Shown here piece by piece: positions 34,228 through 42,421 of a stretch of DNA of 45,312 nucleotides. Numbering within the stretch: position 1 is the stretch's first letter; each line of letters opens with the position of its first letter. This DNA comes from Polyangiaceae bacterium (lineage in GTDB: Bacteria; Myxococcota_A; Polyangia; Polyangiales; Polyangiaceae), in the NCBI GenBank assembly GCA_029261965.1, contig JAJDAH010000193.1:1-45312 (forward strand), given 5' to 3'. A model generated the notes under the pieces. It did not search any database. It worked only from the letters and a program-made list of their open reading frames with translations, and was not told the DNA's origin. Both the position numbers and the translations under genes were made by a program.

Positions 34228-34746
34228 ATGAACGAATTCTCGCCGATCAACGTCGCTGTGCTCACGGTCAGTGACACACGCTCCATGCACACGGACACCA
34301 GCGGCGGCCTAGCGGCAGAGCAACTCAGTGGTGCAGGACACCATGTGGTCGGACGAGAGATTGTCCGCGATGACGTTGACGCCATCCGTTCCGCCCTGTC
34401 CAACTGGATCGCAAACCCCGAGATTGACGTAGTCGTCTCGACCGGCGGCACCGGCATCACGTCGCGGGACGTGACGCCCGAAGCGCTCGGCCCGCTGAAA
34501 ACGAAGTCCATTCCTGGCTTCGGCGAGCTCTTCCGTTCGTTGAGCTACGAAGAAATCGGCGCCAGCACGATTCAATCGCGGGCGGACGCAGCTCTGTGTC
34601 AGTCTACGCTGGTTTTCCTTTTGCCCGGGTCAACGGGCGCGGTGCGTCTGGCACTCGAAAAGATACTGCTGCCGCAACTAGACAGTCGCACAAAGCCCTG
34701 CAATTTCGTCGACCTCTTGCCCCGTACGAAGCCGTCGCCACGATAG
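34228..34746 (+). CDS. moaB: Molybdenum cofactor biosynthesis protein MoaB/MogA type
   Basis: A 172-residue protein of the MoaB/MogA family, which adenylylates molybdopterin before molybdenum insertion. ATG 34228 gives the normal N-terminus ([13 protein letters not shown]). The glycine-rich pterin-binding loop [18 protein letters not shown] lies at about 70-90, followed by the [24 protein letters not shown] segment and the [20 protein letters not shown] helix. All of these are typical and unbroken. No other molybdenum gene is in the window. It is divergent from the DUF4013-like gene and followed by a repeat-bearing gap of 219 bases. Confidence 0.93.
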   Translation: MNEFSPINVAVLTVSDTRSMHTDTSGGLAAEQLSGAGHHVVGREIVRDDVDAIRSALSNWIANPEIDVVVSTGGTGITSRDVTPEALGPLKTKSIPGFGELFRSLSYEEIGASTIQSRADAALCQSTLVFLLPGSTGAVRLALEKILLPQLDSRTKPCNFVDLLPRTKPSPR

Positions 34747-34770
34747 CCTTGGCGATAAGCAGCCTGGCTC

Positions 34771-34877
34771 GCCGGTGCCGATCCGACACGCAGAACGCAA
34801 CGTCCCAGAACGCAACGTCCTAGGTTGTTTGTGCCGGTGCCGATCCGACGTGCAGAACGCCACGTCCTAGGTCGTTT
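34771..34877. repeat. Nested tandem duplication between moaB and the sigma54 regulator
   Basis: Two copies of a unit starting GCCGGTGCCGATCCGAC and ending TAGGT(T/C)GTTT occupy 34771-34830 and 34833-34877. The first copy carries an extra exact 15-base duplication, CAGAACGCAACGTCC, at 34791-34805 and 34806-34820. Apart from that the copies differ at only a few bases. No open frame or known element covers it. Confidence 0.85.
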
Positions 34878-34965
34878 GGGGCCACCACGTGTTGGCCGAG
34901 GCCACCACGAGCACGGCTGGCCCAAGGGTGTGGGGTTTCCTCTGCAGGTTGACTAGAGTTCAGGC

Positions 34966-36348
34966 GTGTCCCGCGTGAACATTCTGGTGGCCGATTCGCA
35001 GCCCGACACTGCCGCTCGTCTCGCCGAGCTACTCGGAGACATCCGGATCCCAACGCGCGTCGCAACATCGGCGGACGCGGCAATCGAAGCACTCAATCAG
35101 GACGTTTTCGATGCGATAATGGTGGATTTGGCGCTCCCAGACGGGCCGCGCATGAAGCTCCTGAGCGAGATCGCCGAACGGTGGCCAGACGTACCGGTGG
35201 TCGCCATCACAGAGACGGGGTCAGTTGGGCTCGCCGTAGACGCGGTTCGCGCCGGTGCGGCAGACTTCATCCGAAAACCGTACGAGGCGGACGAGGTGGT
35301 CTACGTGGTTCGAAAGGCGCTGGCCACCCACGAGGCGGCATCCGAGCAACCACCGCCGTCTCGACTGCTGATGCCATCCACTCAGTTCATCGGTCGATCG
35401 AGCATCGTCAACGAGGTCCTTGCCACGGTCCGCCGCGCGGCGGACGGCGTCGCGACCGTGCTCATTCGGGGCGAAAGCGGCAGCGGAAAGGAGCTCGTGG
35501 CTCGCATGGTTCACGAACTCAGCCCGCGCCGGAACGGTGCATTCGTGAAGGTGCATTGCGCGGCACTGCCGGACAATCTGCTCGAGAGCGAGCTGTTCGG
35601 CTACGAAAAGGGGGCGTTTACCGGTGCGACCACGCGCAAACCCGGTAGGGTCGAACTCGCGAACGGTGGAACTCTGTTCTTGGATGAGATCGGCGACATC
35701 ACGCCCGCGGTCCAGGTCAAGTTGCTGAGGGTCTTGCAGGATCGGGAGTTCGAGCGTCTTGGTGGGACAGAAACCTGCAAAGCAGATGTCCGGTTCGTCG
35801 CCGCGACCCACCGCAACTTGGACGAAATGGTGAAAACCGGCGAGTTCCGCGAGGATCTATTTTATCGGCTCAACGTGGTCCCCGTTTGGGTTCCTCCGTT
35901 GCGTGCGCGCCCCGAAGATGTCGATGAGTTAGCGGTTCATTTCTGCGATTCGGTCGCGCGGGACAATGCCCGCTCGGTTTCGCTCGAAGCACCCGCAATT
36001 GAACGACTCCGAGGGCAGACCTGGCCAGGAAACGTGCGACAGCTGCAAAACTTCGTCGAGCGCCTCGTCGTATTGGCAGACGGACCACGGATCACTGCGG
36101 CCGACGTCGACCGTGCGCTGGAGGCTCAGTCAGGCATGTTGGCGTTCGCTGTCGAATCCGGATTCGGCCCGCAACAGACGGGCGACAGCGAGGTCATTGG
36201 CCTGGAAGCTGCGGTGAAAAACGCAGAAAAACGGGCGCTGGAAAAGGCGCTCCGGAAAGCTGGAGGGAATCGGAACGTCGCCGCGCGCATCCTGGGAATC
36301 AGTCGCCGAAGCCTCTACTACAAGCTCCAGCAGTACGAAGTCTCGTAG
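34966..36348 (+). CDS. Sigma54-dependent response regulator, NtrC family
   Basis: A 460-residue transcription activator with three domains. The receiver domain (1-120) has phospho-acceptor Asp54, Thr82 and Lys104; one of the paired acidic residues is changed (VADS in place of VDDD-like). The AAA+ domain (about 140-375) has Walker A GESGSGKE, the sigma54-contact GAFTGA loop at about 216-221, Walker B LFLDEIGD and the arginine-finger region, so it should remodel sigma54 polymerase. A Fis-type helix-turn-helix ends the protein (GNRNVAARILGISRRSLYYKL). GTG 34966 is used; GTG 34975 is possible and better spaced from an upstream AGG. No histidine kinase is adjacent, so it is an orphan here; its target genes are unknown. 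Confidence 0.93.
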   Translation: MSRVNILVADSQPDTAARLAELLGDIRIPTRVATSADAAIEALNQDVFDAIMVDLALPDGPRMKLLSEIAERWPDVPVVAITETGSVGLAVDAVRAGAADFIRKPYEADEVVYVVRKALATHEAASEQPPPSRLLMPSTQFIGRSSIVNEVLATVRRAADGVATVLIRGESGSGKELVARMVHELSPRRNGAFVKVHCAALPDNLLESELFGYEKGAFTGATTRKPGRVELANGGTLFLDEIGDITPAVQVKLLRVLQDREFERLGGTETCKADVRFVAATHRNLDEMVKTGEFREDLFYRLNVVPVWVPPLRARPEDVDELAVHFCDSVARDNARSVSLEAPAIERLRGQTWPGNVRQLQNFVERLVVLADGPRITAADVDRALEAQSGMLAFAVESGFGPQQTGDSEVIGLEAAVKNAEKRALEKALRKAGGNRNVAARILGISRRSLYYKLQQYEVS

Positions 36349-36447
36349 CACCACCCGGACCGGCGCTGCGCGACGGCGACAAATTGAGAAACAACCCGGG
36401 AGCTCGAAATAAAGCAACTGTCGGTGGTGGCGGGCCGATTGGTACGC

Positions 36448-37335
36448 ATGACCCTGCCTCGCCAAGTCCTTCCCGGAGCGACCTACCTCGTGACGCGCCG
36501 CTGCACGCAGCGTCACTTCCTCCTGAAACCCTCGCCCATCGTCAATCAAATCTTCCAATACTGCGTCGCCGCTGCGGCCCAATCGACCGACGTGCGGGTT
36601 CACGCACTTTGCGTGATGTCCAATCATTGGCACGCGGTGGTTACGGACCCACGCGCCCAGCTCCCGGAGTTCCTCCGAATCGTCCACAAGCTGACGGCGA
36701 ACTGCATTAATAGCCTGTACGGGCGAGCCGAGAACCTTTGGGCCACCGAGCAAACGAGCGTGGTTCGCCTGCTCTCTGACCACGATGTCCTCGACATGAT
36801 GGCCTACACGGTCGCCAATCCAACCTCAGCTGGACTGGTCGAAGACCCGGGGAAGTGGCCCGGTTTACTCCTCAGAGACTTCGGCGAAACTCGCAACGCC
36901 GAGCGACCATCGGTATTCTTTCGTGCGAACGGGCGCATGGCCGTGACGATCCCTCTAGTCATCACACGGCCCCAGATCCTCGCCGAACGCACGGACTCCG
37001 AGCTGCAAAACATGCTGGCCGAGGCGGTCCGCAAGCGTGTGCGAAAAACGCGTTCCAGGTTCCGCCAGGAGCACCGCAAGTTTCTTGGACCGCAGCGGGT
37101 TCTGCGTCAGCGAACGGACAGTCGACCCCGATCGCCAAGAAACCCGGCGAACAAGCGACGCCGTTTCGCGGCCTCTGACCATTGGCGACAACTCCACGCG
37201 CAGCGGCATGAGAGAAGCTTTCTCACTCGCTATCGGTCCGCGCTGCAGCTACTCAGCGCAGGGATGCGTCCGATATTCCCACCGGGCACCTATGCGTTGC
37301 GTGTTCGCATGAACGTAGTTTGTGCCCCCGCGTAG
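36448..37335 (+). CDS. Y1 (IS200-like) transposase, RAYT type
   Basis: A 295-residue HUH-family protein, a single-strand DNA nicking and joining enzyme. ATG 36448 is chosen because the family N-terminus (LPGATYLVTRRCTQRHFLL) follows at once; a GTG at 36424 is possible. The metal-binding HUH motif is His60-Trp61-His62 in SNHWHAVV, and Tyr120 in MAYTVANPTSAGLV is the likely nucleophile. The N-terminal 170 residues are the Y1 domain; the remaining 125 are basic, which is common in REP-associated tyrosine transposases (RAYTs). No IS200 partner gene, and no terminal hairpins typical of an IS, are seen, so it is probably a domesticated single-copy type. It lies between the regulator and ftsZ, convergent with ftsZ. 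Confidence 0.88.
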   Translation: MTLPRQVLPGATYLVTRRCTQRHFLLKPSPIVNQIFQYCVAAAAQSTDVRVHALCVMSNHWHAVVTDPRAQLPEFLRIVHKLTANCINSLYGRAENLWATEQTSVVRLLSDHDVLDMMAYTVANPTSAGLVEDPGKWPGLLLRDFGETRNAERPSVFFRANGRMAVTIPLVITRPQILAERTDSELQNMLAEAVRKRVRKTRSRFRQEHRKFLGPQRVLRQRTDSRPRSPRNPANKRRRFAASDHWRQLHAQRHERSFLTRYRSALQLLSAGMRPIFPPGTYALRVRMNVVCAPA

Positions 37336-37392
37336 GGAACGATCGACTCAACGCTCGTTTGTCGCTCGCCGCCTCTGGTAGCAGCCTGCCGC

Positions 37393-38637
37393 TCACCCAC
37401 TCTTGCGTCGTTGGTAGGCTGGCGTATCCCAGTCCTGATCAAGGCTCGATGGAAACGTAATGCGCTCACGCACCGGCAGCTGGGCGTCGGTGGTGCTTGG
37501 CGGAGAGTGAGCTGAAGCTGCCGTGCCAGAGCGCCGCGTCGCGTACACCGGCGCCAACTCACCGTCTCCGCCAGAACTTCGAACAGTGCTGCTCGGCGTG
37601 TCCCGGGTTGTTCGCTCGAGTGGCGACTGGGCGGCCTGACGTAGAAGTTCGGCGGGCTCCTCGTCGCGTCGGTCAAAACCCGTAGCAATAGCCGTGACTT
37701 TCAACGCTTCGCTCATTTGGTCATCGATGCTCGCGCCCCAAATGACGTTGGCATCCTCATGCGCCTGTTCAGACACGAATGCCGCCGCTTCCTGGACTTC
37801 TTTCATCTTCATGTCCGGTCCACCAACGACGTTCAACAAAACGCCGGTAGCACCCTCGACGCTGATGTCGTCGAGCAAGGGGGAGGTAATGGCTTGCTCA
37901 GCAGCCAGGCGGGCTCGCCCCTCGCCCTTGGCGCAACCGGTCCCCATGAGCGCTCGCCCCATCCCCTCCATCACGGTGCGGACGTCGGCAAAGTCGACAT
38001 TGATGAGCCCGTCCTGGGTTATTAGGTCGGTGATTCCCTTGACGGCTTGGTAGAGGACCTCGTCGGCCTTGCGGAAGGCTTCGATGAAGGTGAGGTCGTC
38101 GTCCGCCAGGGCGATCAGCTTTTCGTTGGGGATCGTGACGATGGTGTCAACGTGCTCTTGGAGCTCCTTGAAGCCATTCTCGGCGCGACGAGCGCGTTGG
38201 CGGCCTTCGAAGAGGAAGGGCTTGGTCACCACTGCCACGGTCAACGCTCCGGCCTCCCGGGCGATCTGCGCGATTACTGGGGCGGCTCCTGTCCCGGTGC
38301 CACCACCCATGCCGGCGGTAATGAAAACCATGTCCGAGCCGTGAATCGCTTCCTTCAGCAGGTTCACGTCCTCGAGGGCCGCTTTCCTACCTCGTTCCGG
38401 GTCCGCTCCAGCGCCCAAGCCCCGGGTGATGCTTTGGCCGATGGCGATGCGTTCTGACGCCGCATTGGCAGCCAGTGCCTGCGCGTCGGTGTTCACACTC
38501 GCAAACTCGATGCCTTCGAGCCCGAAGTGAATCATCGTGTTGATGGCGTTGCCACCGGCGCCACCGCACCCAATGACCTTGATTCGCGCCTGATACCCTT
38601 GCGCGTCGTCCTCTGCGAACTCGATAGAAAAGCTCAT
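37393..38637 (-). CDS. ftsZ: Cell division GTPase FtsZ
   Basis: Tubulin-like GTPase that forms the cytokinetic ring. It has 414 residues from ATG 38637, which has a strong GGAGGAG ribosome binding site; an earlier in-frame codon has none. The tubulin signature GGGTGTG is at 111-117, the synergy/T7 loop NVDFAD at 213-218, and the globular core ends near residue 320. A disordered linker of about 75 residues leads to the C-terminal FtsA-binding peptide DWDTPAYQRRK. It is the last gene of the division cluster and is separated from ftsA by 157 bases containing two inverted repeats, so it probably has its own leader or promoter. It converges with the RAYT gene. Confidence 0.97.
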   Translation of the reverse strand: MSFSIEFAEDDAQGYQARIKVIGCGGAGGNAINTMIHFGLEGIEFASVNTDAQALAANAASERIAIGQSITRGLGAGADPERGRKAALEDVNLLKEAIHGSDMVFITAGMGGGTGTGAAPVIAQIAREAGALTVAVVTKPFLFEGRQRARRAENGFKELQEHVDTIVTIPNEKLIALADDDLTFIEAFRKADEVLYQAVKGITDLITQDGLINVDFADVRTVMEGMGRALMGTGCAKGEGRARLAAEQAITSPLLDDISVEGATGVLLNVVGGPDMKMKEVQEAAAFVSEQAHEDANVIWGASIDDQMSEALKVTAIATGFDRRDEEPAELLRQAAQSPLERTTRDTPSSTVRSSGGDGELAPVYATRRSGTAASAHSPPSTTDAQLPVRERITFPSSLDQDWDTPAYQRRKSG

Positions 38638-38653
38638 CTCGTCTCCTCCCGGG

Positions 38654-38722
38654 TGCGGTTTGTGCCGCATTTTGGTGTCGCGCTACCCCGGGCTGCCTCT
38701 TCCCGTAGTTGAGTAGCGCGAC
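38654..38722 (-). promoter_or_regulatory. Two inverted repeats in the ftsZ leader
   Basis: A perfect ten-base inverted repeat, GTCGCGCTAC (38677-38686) and GTAGCGCGAC (38713-38722), has a 26-base loop. Nearer the gene, TGCGG (38654-38658) and CCGCA (38665-38669) form a short hairpin with a six-base loop, 11 bases before the GGAGGAG ribosome binding site region. They could be a binding site, an attenuator or a translation-control structure; no known motif is recognised. Confidence 0.55.
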
Positions 38723-38794
38723 GTCGGGTTTCGTTCTTGGTCTGGGTTGCCTCGGTACGTCTGTTTGCTTGATGCTGTCGAAGGTGGCGAAGTC

Positions 38795-40057
38795 TCAAAA
38801 AGCGGCTCTCAACCAACCCCAAAGTCCGTTTCCGCGGGGCGCGTCATTCTCTGCGTCGGCGACGGTGGTGGAGCCAAGGGCCACCCGCCCGTGAGAATGC
38901 GCCTCGGCAAGCTGCTGGGCTCCGAAACGCACGAGACCAACCCCGGTCGCGTACTGCGGGCCTTGAACGAGCTGCACGATGCCTTTGACACCCATCGGGA
39001 ATCCCAGGCGAACCGGGAGACCGAGGATCTCTTCGGCACACTCGTTCATGCCTTCCATCAGCACGGCGCCGCCTGTCAGCACGGCGCCCGCGCTCACCTG
39101 CTCGAGTAAGCCGAGTTCCTCGATTCGCCGGCGAACTTCGCTGAAAATCTCCTCGACTCGGGGCTCGATGATGTCGCTGAGGACGCGGCGAGCGACCTTG
39201 CGCGGGGCGTGGCCACCAACCCCGGGGACTTCGATCTCTTCCTCGTCGGCGATCATGCGTCCGAGGGCGCAGCCGTAGTTGCGCTTCAATCGCTCGGCTT
39301 CGGCCATTGGGGTCCGGAGCCCCGCGGCCACATCACTCGTGATGTTGTTGCCTCCGGCAGGAATGACGCTCGTGTGCCCGATTCCGCCGTCAGTGTAGAT
39401 GAGTAGATCCGTCGTGCCGCCGCCGATGTCGACGACCGCGCAGCCGATTTCCTTCTCGTCTTCACTGAGAACGGCATCCGCACTGGCTAGGGGCTCGAGC
39501 ACGACGTCAGCCACTTCGAGCCCACACCTCTCGACGCACCGAATCACGTTCTGGAGACAGCTCGTGGCCGCTGTGATCAGGTTCACCCGCGACTGCAGAC
39601 GGACCCCGCTCATGCCGATCGGGTCGCGAATGCCGTCCTGGGTGTCGACGACGTACTCCCTTGGCAGGGCGTGCAGAATCATCCGATCCGCGTCGACTGG
39701 GATGGCACGCGCGCCCTCGAGCACGCGGTCCACGTCGTCCTGGGTTACTTCGCGTCCGCTGATGGCGGCGACGCCGTCCGAGGCTTGGCTGCGGATGTGG
39801 CTGCCGGCTACTCCGGCGTAAACTGAGCGAATTTCGACGCCGGCCATGGTCTGCGCGGCCTCGACGGCCTCGCGGATACTTCGCACGGTCCACTCGATGT
39901 TGCTGACGACGCCCTTGCGGAGCCCGCGGCAGGGCACGTTGCCTACACCGAGGATGGTGATCCCGTCAGAGTCGACTTCGCCGACGACGGCGCTGACTTT
40001 GGTCGTGCCCAGATCGAGGCCGACGACAATCTCGGGTTGGGGGATGTTGAAGCTCAT
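38795..40057 (-). CDS. ftsA: Cell division actin-like protein FtsA
   Basis: Actin-fold protein that tethers FtsZ to the membrane. It has 420 residues from ATG 40057; upstream in-frame codons add only a charged non-conserved lead. The phosphate-1 motif VGLDLGTTKV is at the N-terminus, the SHVIRS-type loop appears as SHIRSQASDGVAAISG, the phosphate-2 motif is VDIGGGTTDLLIY and the adenosine motif is VLTGGAVLMEG. The C-terminus WGWLRAAF is the expected amphipathic membrane-targeting helix. It is preceded by a 103-base gap after ftsQ, so it is not overlapped like the genes before it. Confidence 0.96.
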   Translation of the reverse strand: MSFNIPQPEIVVGLDLGTTKVSAVVGEVDSDGITILGVGNVPCRGLRKGVVSNIEWTVRSIREAVEAAQTMAGVEIRSVYAGVAGSHIRSQASDGVAAISGREVTQDDVDRVLEGARAIPVDADRMILHALPREYVVDTQDGIRDPIGMSGVRLQSRVNLITAATSCLQNVIRCVERCGLEVADVVLEPLASADAVLSEDEKEIGCAVVDIGGGTTDLLIYTDGGIGHTSVIPAGGNNITSDVAAGLRTPMAEAERLKRNYGCALGRMIADEEEIEVPGVGGHAPRKVARRVLSDIIEPRVEEIFSEVRRRIEELGLLEQVSAGAVLTGGAVLMEGMNECAEEILGLPVRLGFPMGVKGIVQLVQGPQYATGVGLVRFGAQQLAEAHSHGRVALGSTTVADAENDAPRGNGLWGWLRAAF

Positions 40058-40160
40058 GGTCAAATTGGGTTTTGGCTCGCGTTTTCGGGCACCTAGGCTC
40101 GGCCGGACGCTGCCACGCACCCGGAAAAGGGGCCAAGTTTTCCTCGCGGAAACAGGGGTT

Positions 40161-40973
40161 TCACCGCATCCTCACGACAACGCGCTCAGGGTGCGCCTGG
40201 TTGTCCAAAAACACGATGCCAGGCGTCTGACCTCGCTTCTCGCTCAGGCCAACAACCCGGGAGGCCATCGTCAGTTTTTTCCGCCAAGGCCCAAAGCCCA
40301 GGTGGAGCGCGGTGCCCTCCTTGCCGACGCTCAGCGTGACCCGCCCGTCTGCAGCGACGTGGACCTCCTGGGCCGCGTGGACTTTCGATAGCGCCATTCG
40401 CTCGTAGTGGCGCAACACTTCCATCCCGATCGCGATGCGCTCGAGCTCCCGGGGTCGATCCTGGGCCAGTTGCTCGACGTCGATGCCCGTGACGACGGGA
40501 AGATCGATGGGATCGCCAGCCTCGACGGCCTTGAAGGGCTCCCCTGTACGAGTCAGCAGAAACAGCTGTCCGCCCAGCGGCGTGACGGCAAGCGCCTCTC
40601 GCTCGACGATATCGACTCGAAGCCCGGTCGGCAGCCGGCGACTCACCTGAGCCTCGCTAATCCACGGGTCGTCCACGAGGCGCTGCTCGACGGCGCGCGT
40701 GTCTATTCCGAAGATGTTGTGTCCGAGCTGGAGCCCGCCGAGCTTCGCTACTTGATCGTCGGTCATGCGACGGCTGCCGCTGATTTCAATCTCCTGCACG
40801 GCGAAGCGCGGAGTGGTTCGGGCGTAGCGATACAGCCCCCAGGTGAGCGCCGTTGCGGCGCCGACGACGATCGCGATGCCGGAGGTCAACTTGAGCAACG
40901 ACACGACGATCCGAAGAAGCGGCGGGCGCACCTTCGCTTCGGCCGGCGGAGACCGACGCTTCTTGGCGCTCAT
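40161..40973 (-). CDS. ftsQ: Cell division protein FtsQ
   Basis: Divisome protein with a short cytosolic N-terminus, one membrane helix and a periplasmic part. It has 270 residues: a basic N-terminus, a membrane helix at about 24-48, a POTRA domain (about 55-125; FAVQEIEISGSRRMTDDQV onward, then VDDPWISEAQVSRRLPTGLRVDIVER) and the FtsQ-type beta domain with DLPVVTGID. The start overlaps the murC stop by four bases. In other genera murB and ddl can lie between murC and ftsQ; here there is nothing between them. It recruits FtsB/FtsL, which are not in the window. Confidence 0.93.
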   Translation of the reverse strand: MSAKKRRSPPAEAKVRPPLLRIVVSLLKLTSGIAIVVGAATALTWGLYRYARTTPRFAVQEIEISGSRRMTDDQVAKLGGLQLGHNIFGIDTRAVEQRLVDDPWISEAQVSRRLPTGLRVDIVEREALAVTPLGGQLFLLTRTGEPFKAVEAGDPIDLPVVTGIDVEQLAQDRPRELERIAIGMEVLRHYERMALSKVHAAQEVHVAADGRVTLSVGKEGTALHLGFGPWRKKLTMASRVVGLSEKRGQTPGIVFLDNQAHPERVVVRMR

Positions 40974-42421
40974 GCCGTACCCCGGTGTGGATCGGGGTCA
41001 GAATCGCCGACGGCGTCGTCGACGCTGCCGGCGGCGGCACGACCACCACGAGAGGAGATTTCCGCGCCGATGTGGGACAGGATCTTGTTGATGTCACCGG
41101 CGCCGAGGGCGATGACGACGTCGCCGGGCCGAGCTTCTGCGGCGATCTTGGACGAAAGGACCGCTCGGTCTCCCTCGTAGCGCACGTTTTGGTGTCCGTG
41201 CTGCCGAATGGCCTCTGCCAGGGCCTCCGCCGTCACGCCCTCGATCGGCTTTTCTCCCGCGGCGTAGATGTCGGTAACGAAGACGCTGTCCGCCTCGTTG
41301 AAGGCTCGAGTGAATTCGTCGAAGAGATGCGCGGTGCGCGTGTAGCGGTGAGGTTGGAACGCGACGTGCACACGACCGGTGAAGCCGCGGCGTGCGGCGT
41401 TGAGCGTGGCCATGACTTCCGCAGGGTGGTGACCATAGTCGTCCACCAGCAACACGTTCTCGACCTCGCCGACGATGGAGAAGCGACGGGCCACGCCATG
41501 AAAGGTCGCGAGGGACTCTTTCATCACGTCGAGGGGCACCTCGAGCTCGTCGGCGATGGCCACCGCCGCCAGGCAGTTCAGCACGTTGTGCTGGCCGGGC
41601 ATCGAGAGTGAGAATTCGCCGAGAGGCTCGCCGCGTCGGTACGCCACGAACGTAGTCCTCACACCCTCGTGACTCACGGCTCGGGCGGAATAGTCCGCCT
41701 GGGGAGACAAGCCATAGGTCACATACCGACGGCGCATCTTCGGCAACAGATCCTGGACGTGCGGGTGATCCAAGCAAAGCACGGCCAGGCCATAGAAGGG
41801 CACCTTGCCGACGAACTGTACGAACGCTTCTTTCAGAGCTTCGTGTGATCCGTAGAAATCCAAGTGCTCCGGGTCGATGTTCGTGACCGCCGCGATGGTC
41901 GGCGTCAGACGAAGGAACGAGCCGTCGCTCTCGTCCGCCTCTGCCACCAGAAGGTCACCGGCCCCGAGCCGCGCGTTCGATCCCAGCGCCGCCATTCGTC
42001 CGCCCACGACGACCGTTGGGTCGAAACCTGCCGCGCGCAGGACGGTCGCCACCAGAGAGGTCGTCGTCGTCTTGCCGTGAGAGCCAGCGATAGCCACGCC
42101 GTACTTCACGCGCATCAGCTCGGCGAGCATCTCGGCTCGTGTGATGACGGGGATCCCGAGCGCGCGCGCCTCGACGATTTCAGGATTGCTGTCCGTGATG
42201 GCGCTCGAAAACACGACGACGTCGGCGTTTGCGACGTTGGCGCCGGTGTGTCCGATGTCGACGCGCACACCGAGGCGAGCCAGTCGGCGGGTCGCCTCTC
42301 CTTCCTTCAGGTCGGATCCCGACACGTCGAACTCGAGCGTTCGGAGGATCTCCGCCAACCCGCTCATCCCGATGCCCCCGACACCGATGAAATGAACGTG
42401 GCGAACCCTTCCGCGGAACAT
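40970..42421 (-). CDS. murC: UDP-N-acetylmuramate--L-alanine ligase
   Basis: Cytosolic ATP-dependent ligase that adds L-alanine to UDP-N-acetylmuramic acid. It has 483 residues. The N-terminal UDP-binding domain starts with HFIGVGGIGMSGLAE, and the central ATP-binding loop is GSHGKT (113-118). Further family motifs are EADESDGSFL and DYGHHPAEV. The tail of about 25 residues after the normal end is Arg/Gly/Asp-rich. The start shares one base with the murG stop and the end overlaps ftsQ by four bases, so translation is coupled along the operon. Confidence 0.96.
   Translation of the reverse strand: MFRGRVRHVHFIGVGGIGMSGLAEILRTLEFDVSGSDLKEGEATRRLARLGVRVDIGHTGANVANADVVVFSSAITDSNPEIVEARALGIPVITRAEMLAELMRVKYGVAIAGSHGKTTTTSLVATVLRAAGFDPTVVVGGRMAALGSNARLGAGDLLVAEADESDGSFLRLTPTIAAVTNIDPEHLDFYGSHEALKEAFVQFVGKVPFYGLAVLCLDHPHVQDLLPKMRRRYVTYGLSPQADYSARAVSHEGVRTTFVAYRRGEPLGEFSLSMPGQHNVLNCLAAVAIADELEVPLDVMKESLATFHGVARRFSIVGEVENVLLVDDYGHHPAEVMATLNAARRGFTGRVHVAFQPHRYTRTAHLFDEFTRAFNEADSVFVTDIYAAGEKPIEGVTAEALAEAIRQHGHQNVRYEGDRAVLSSKIAAEARPGDVVIALGAGDINKILSHIGAEISSRGGRAAAGSVDDAVGDSDPDPHRGTA

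Noticed and set aside
36448-37335. Possible complete insertion sequence around the Y1 transposase
   Set aside because: No tnpB-like partner, no flanking subterminal hairpins and no target duplication could be seen; a stand-alone RAYT fits better.
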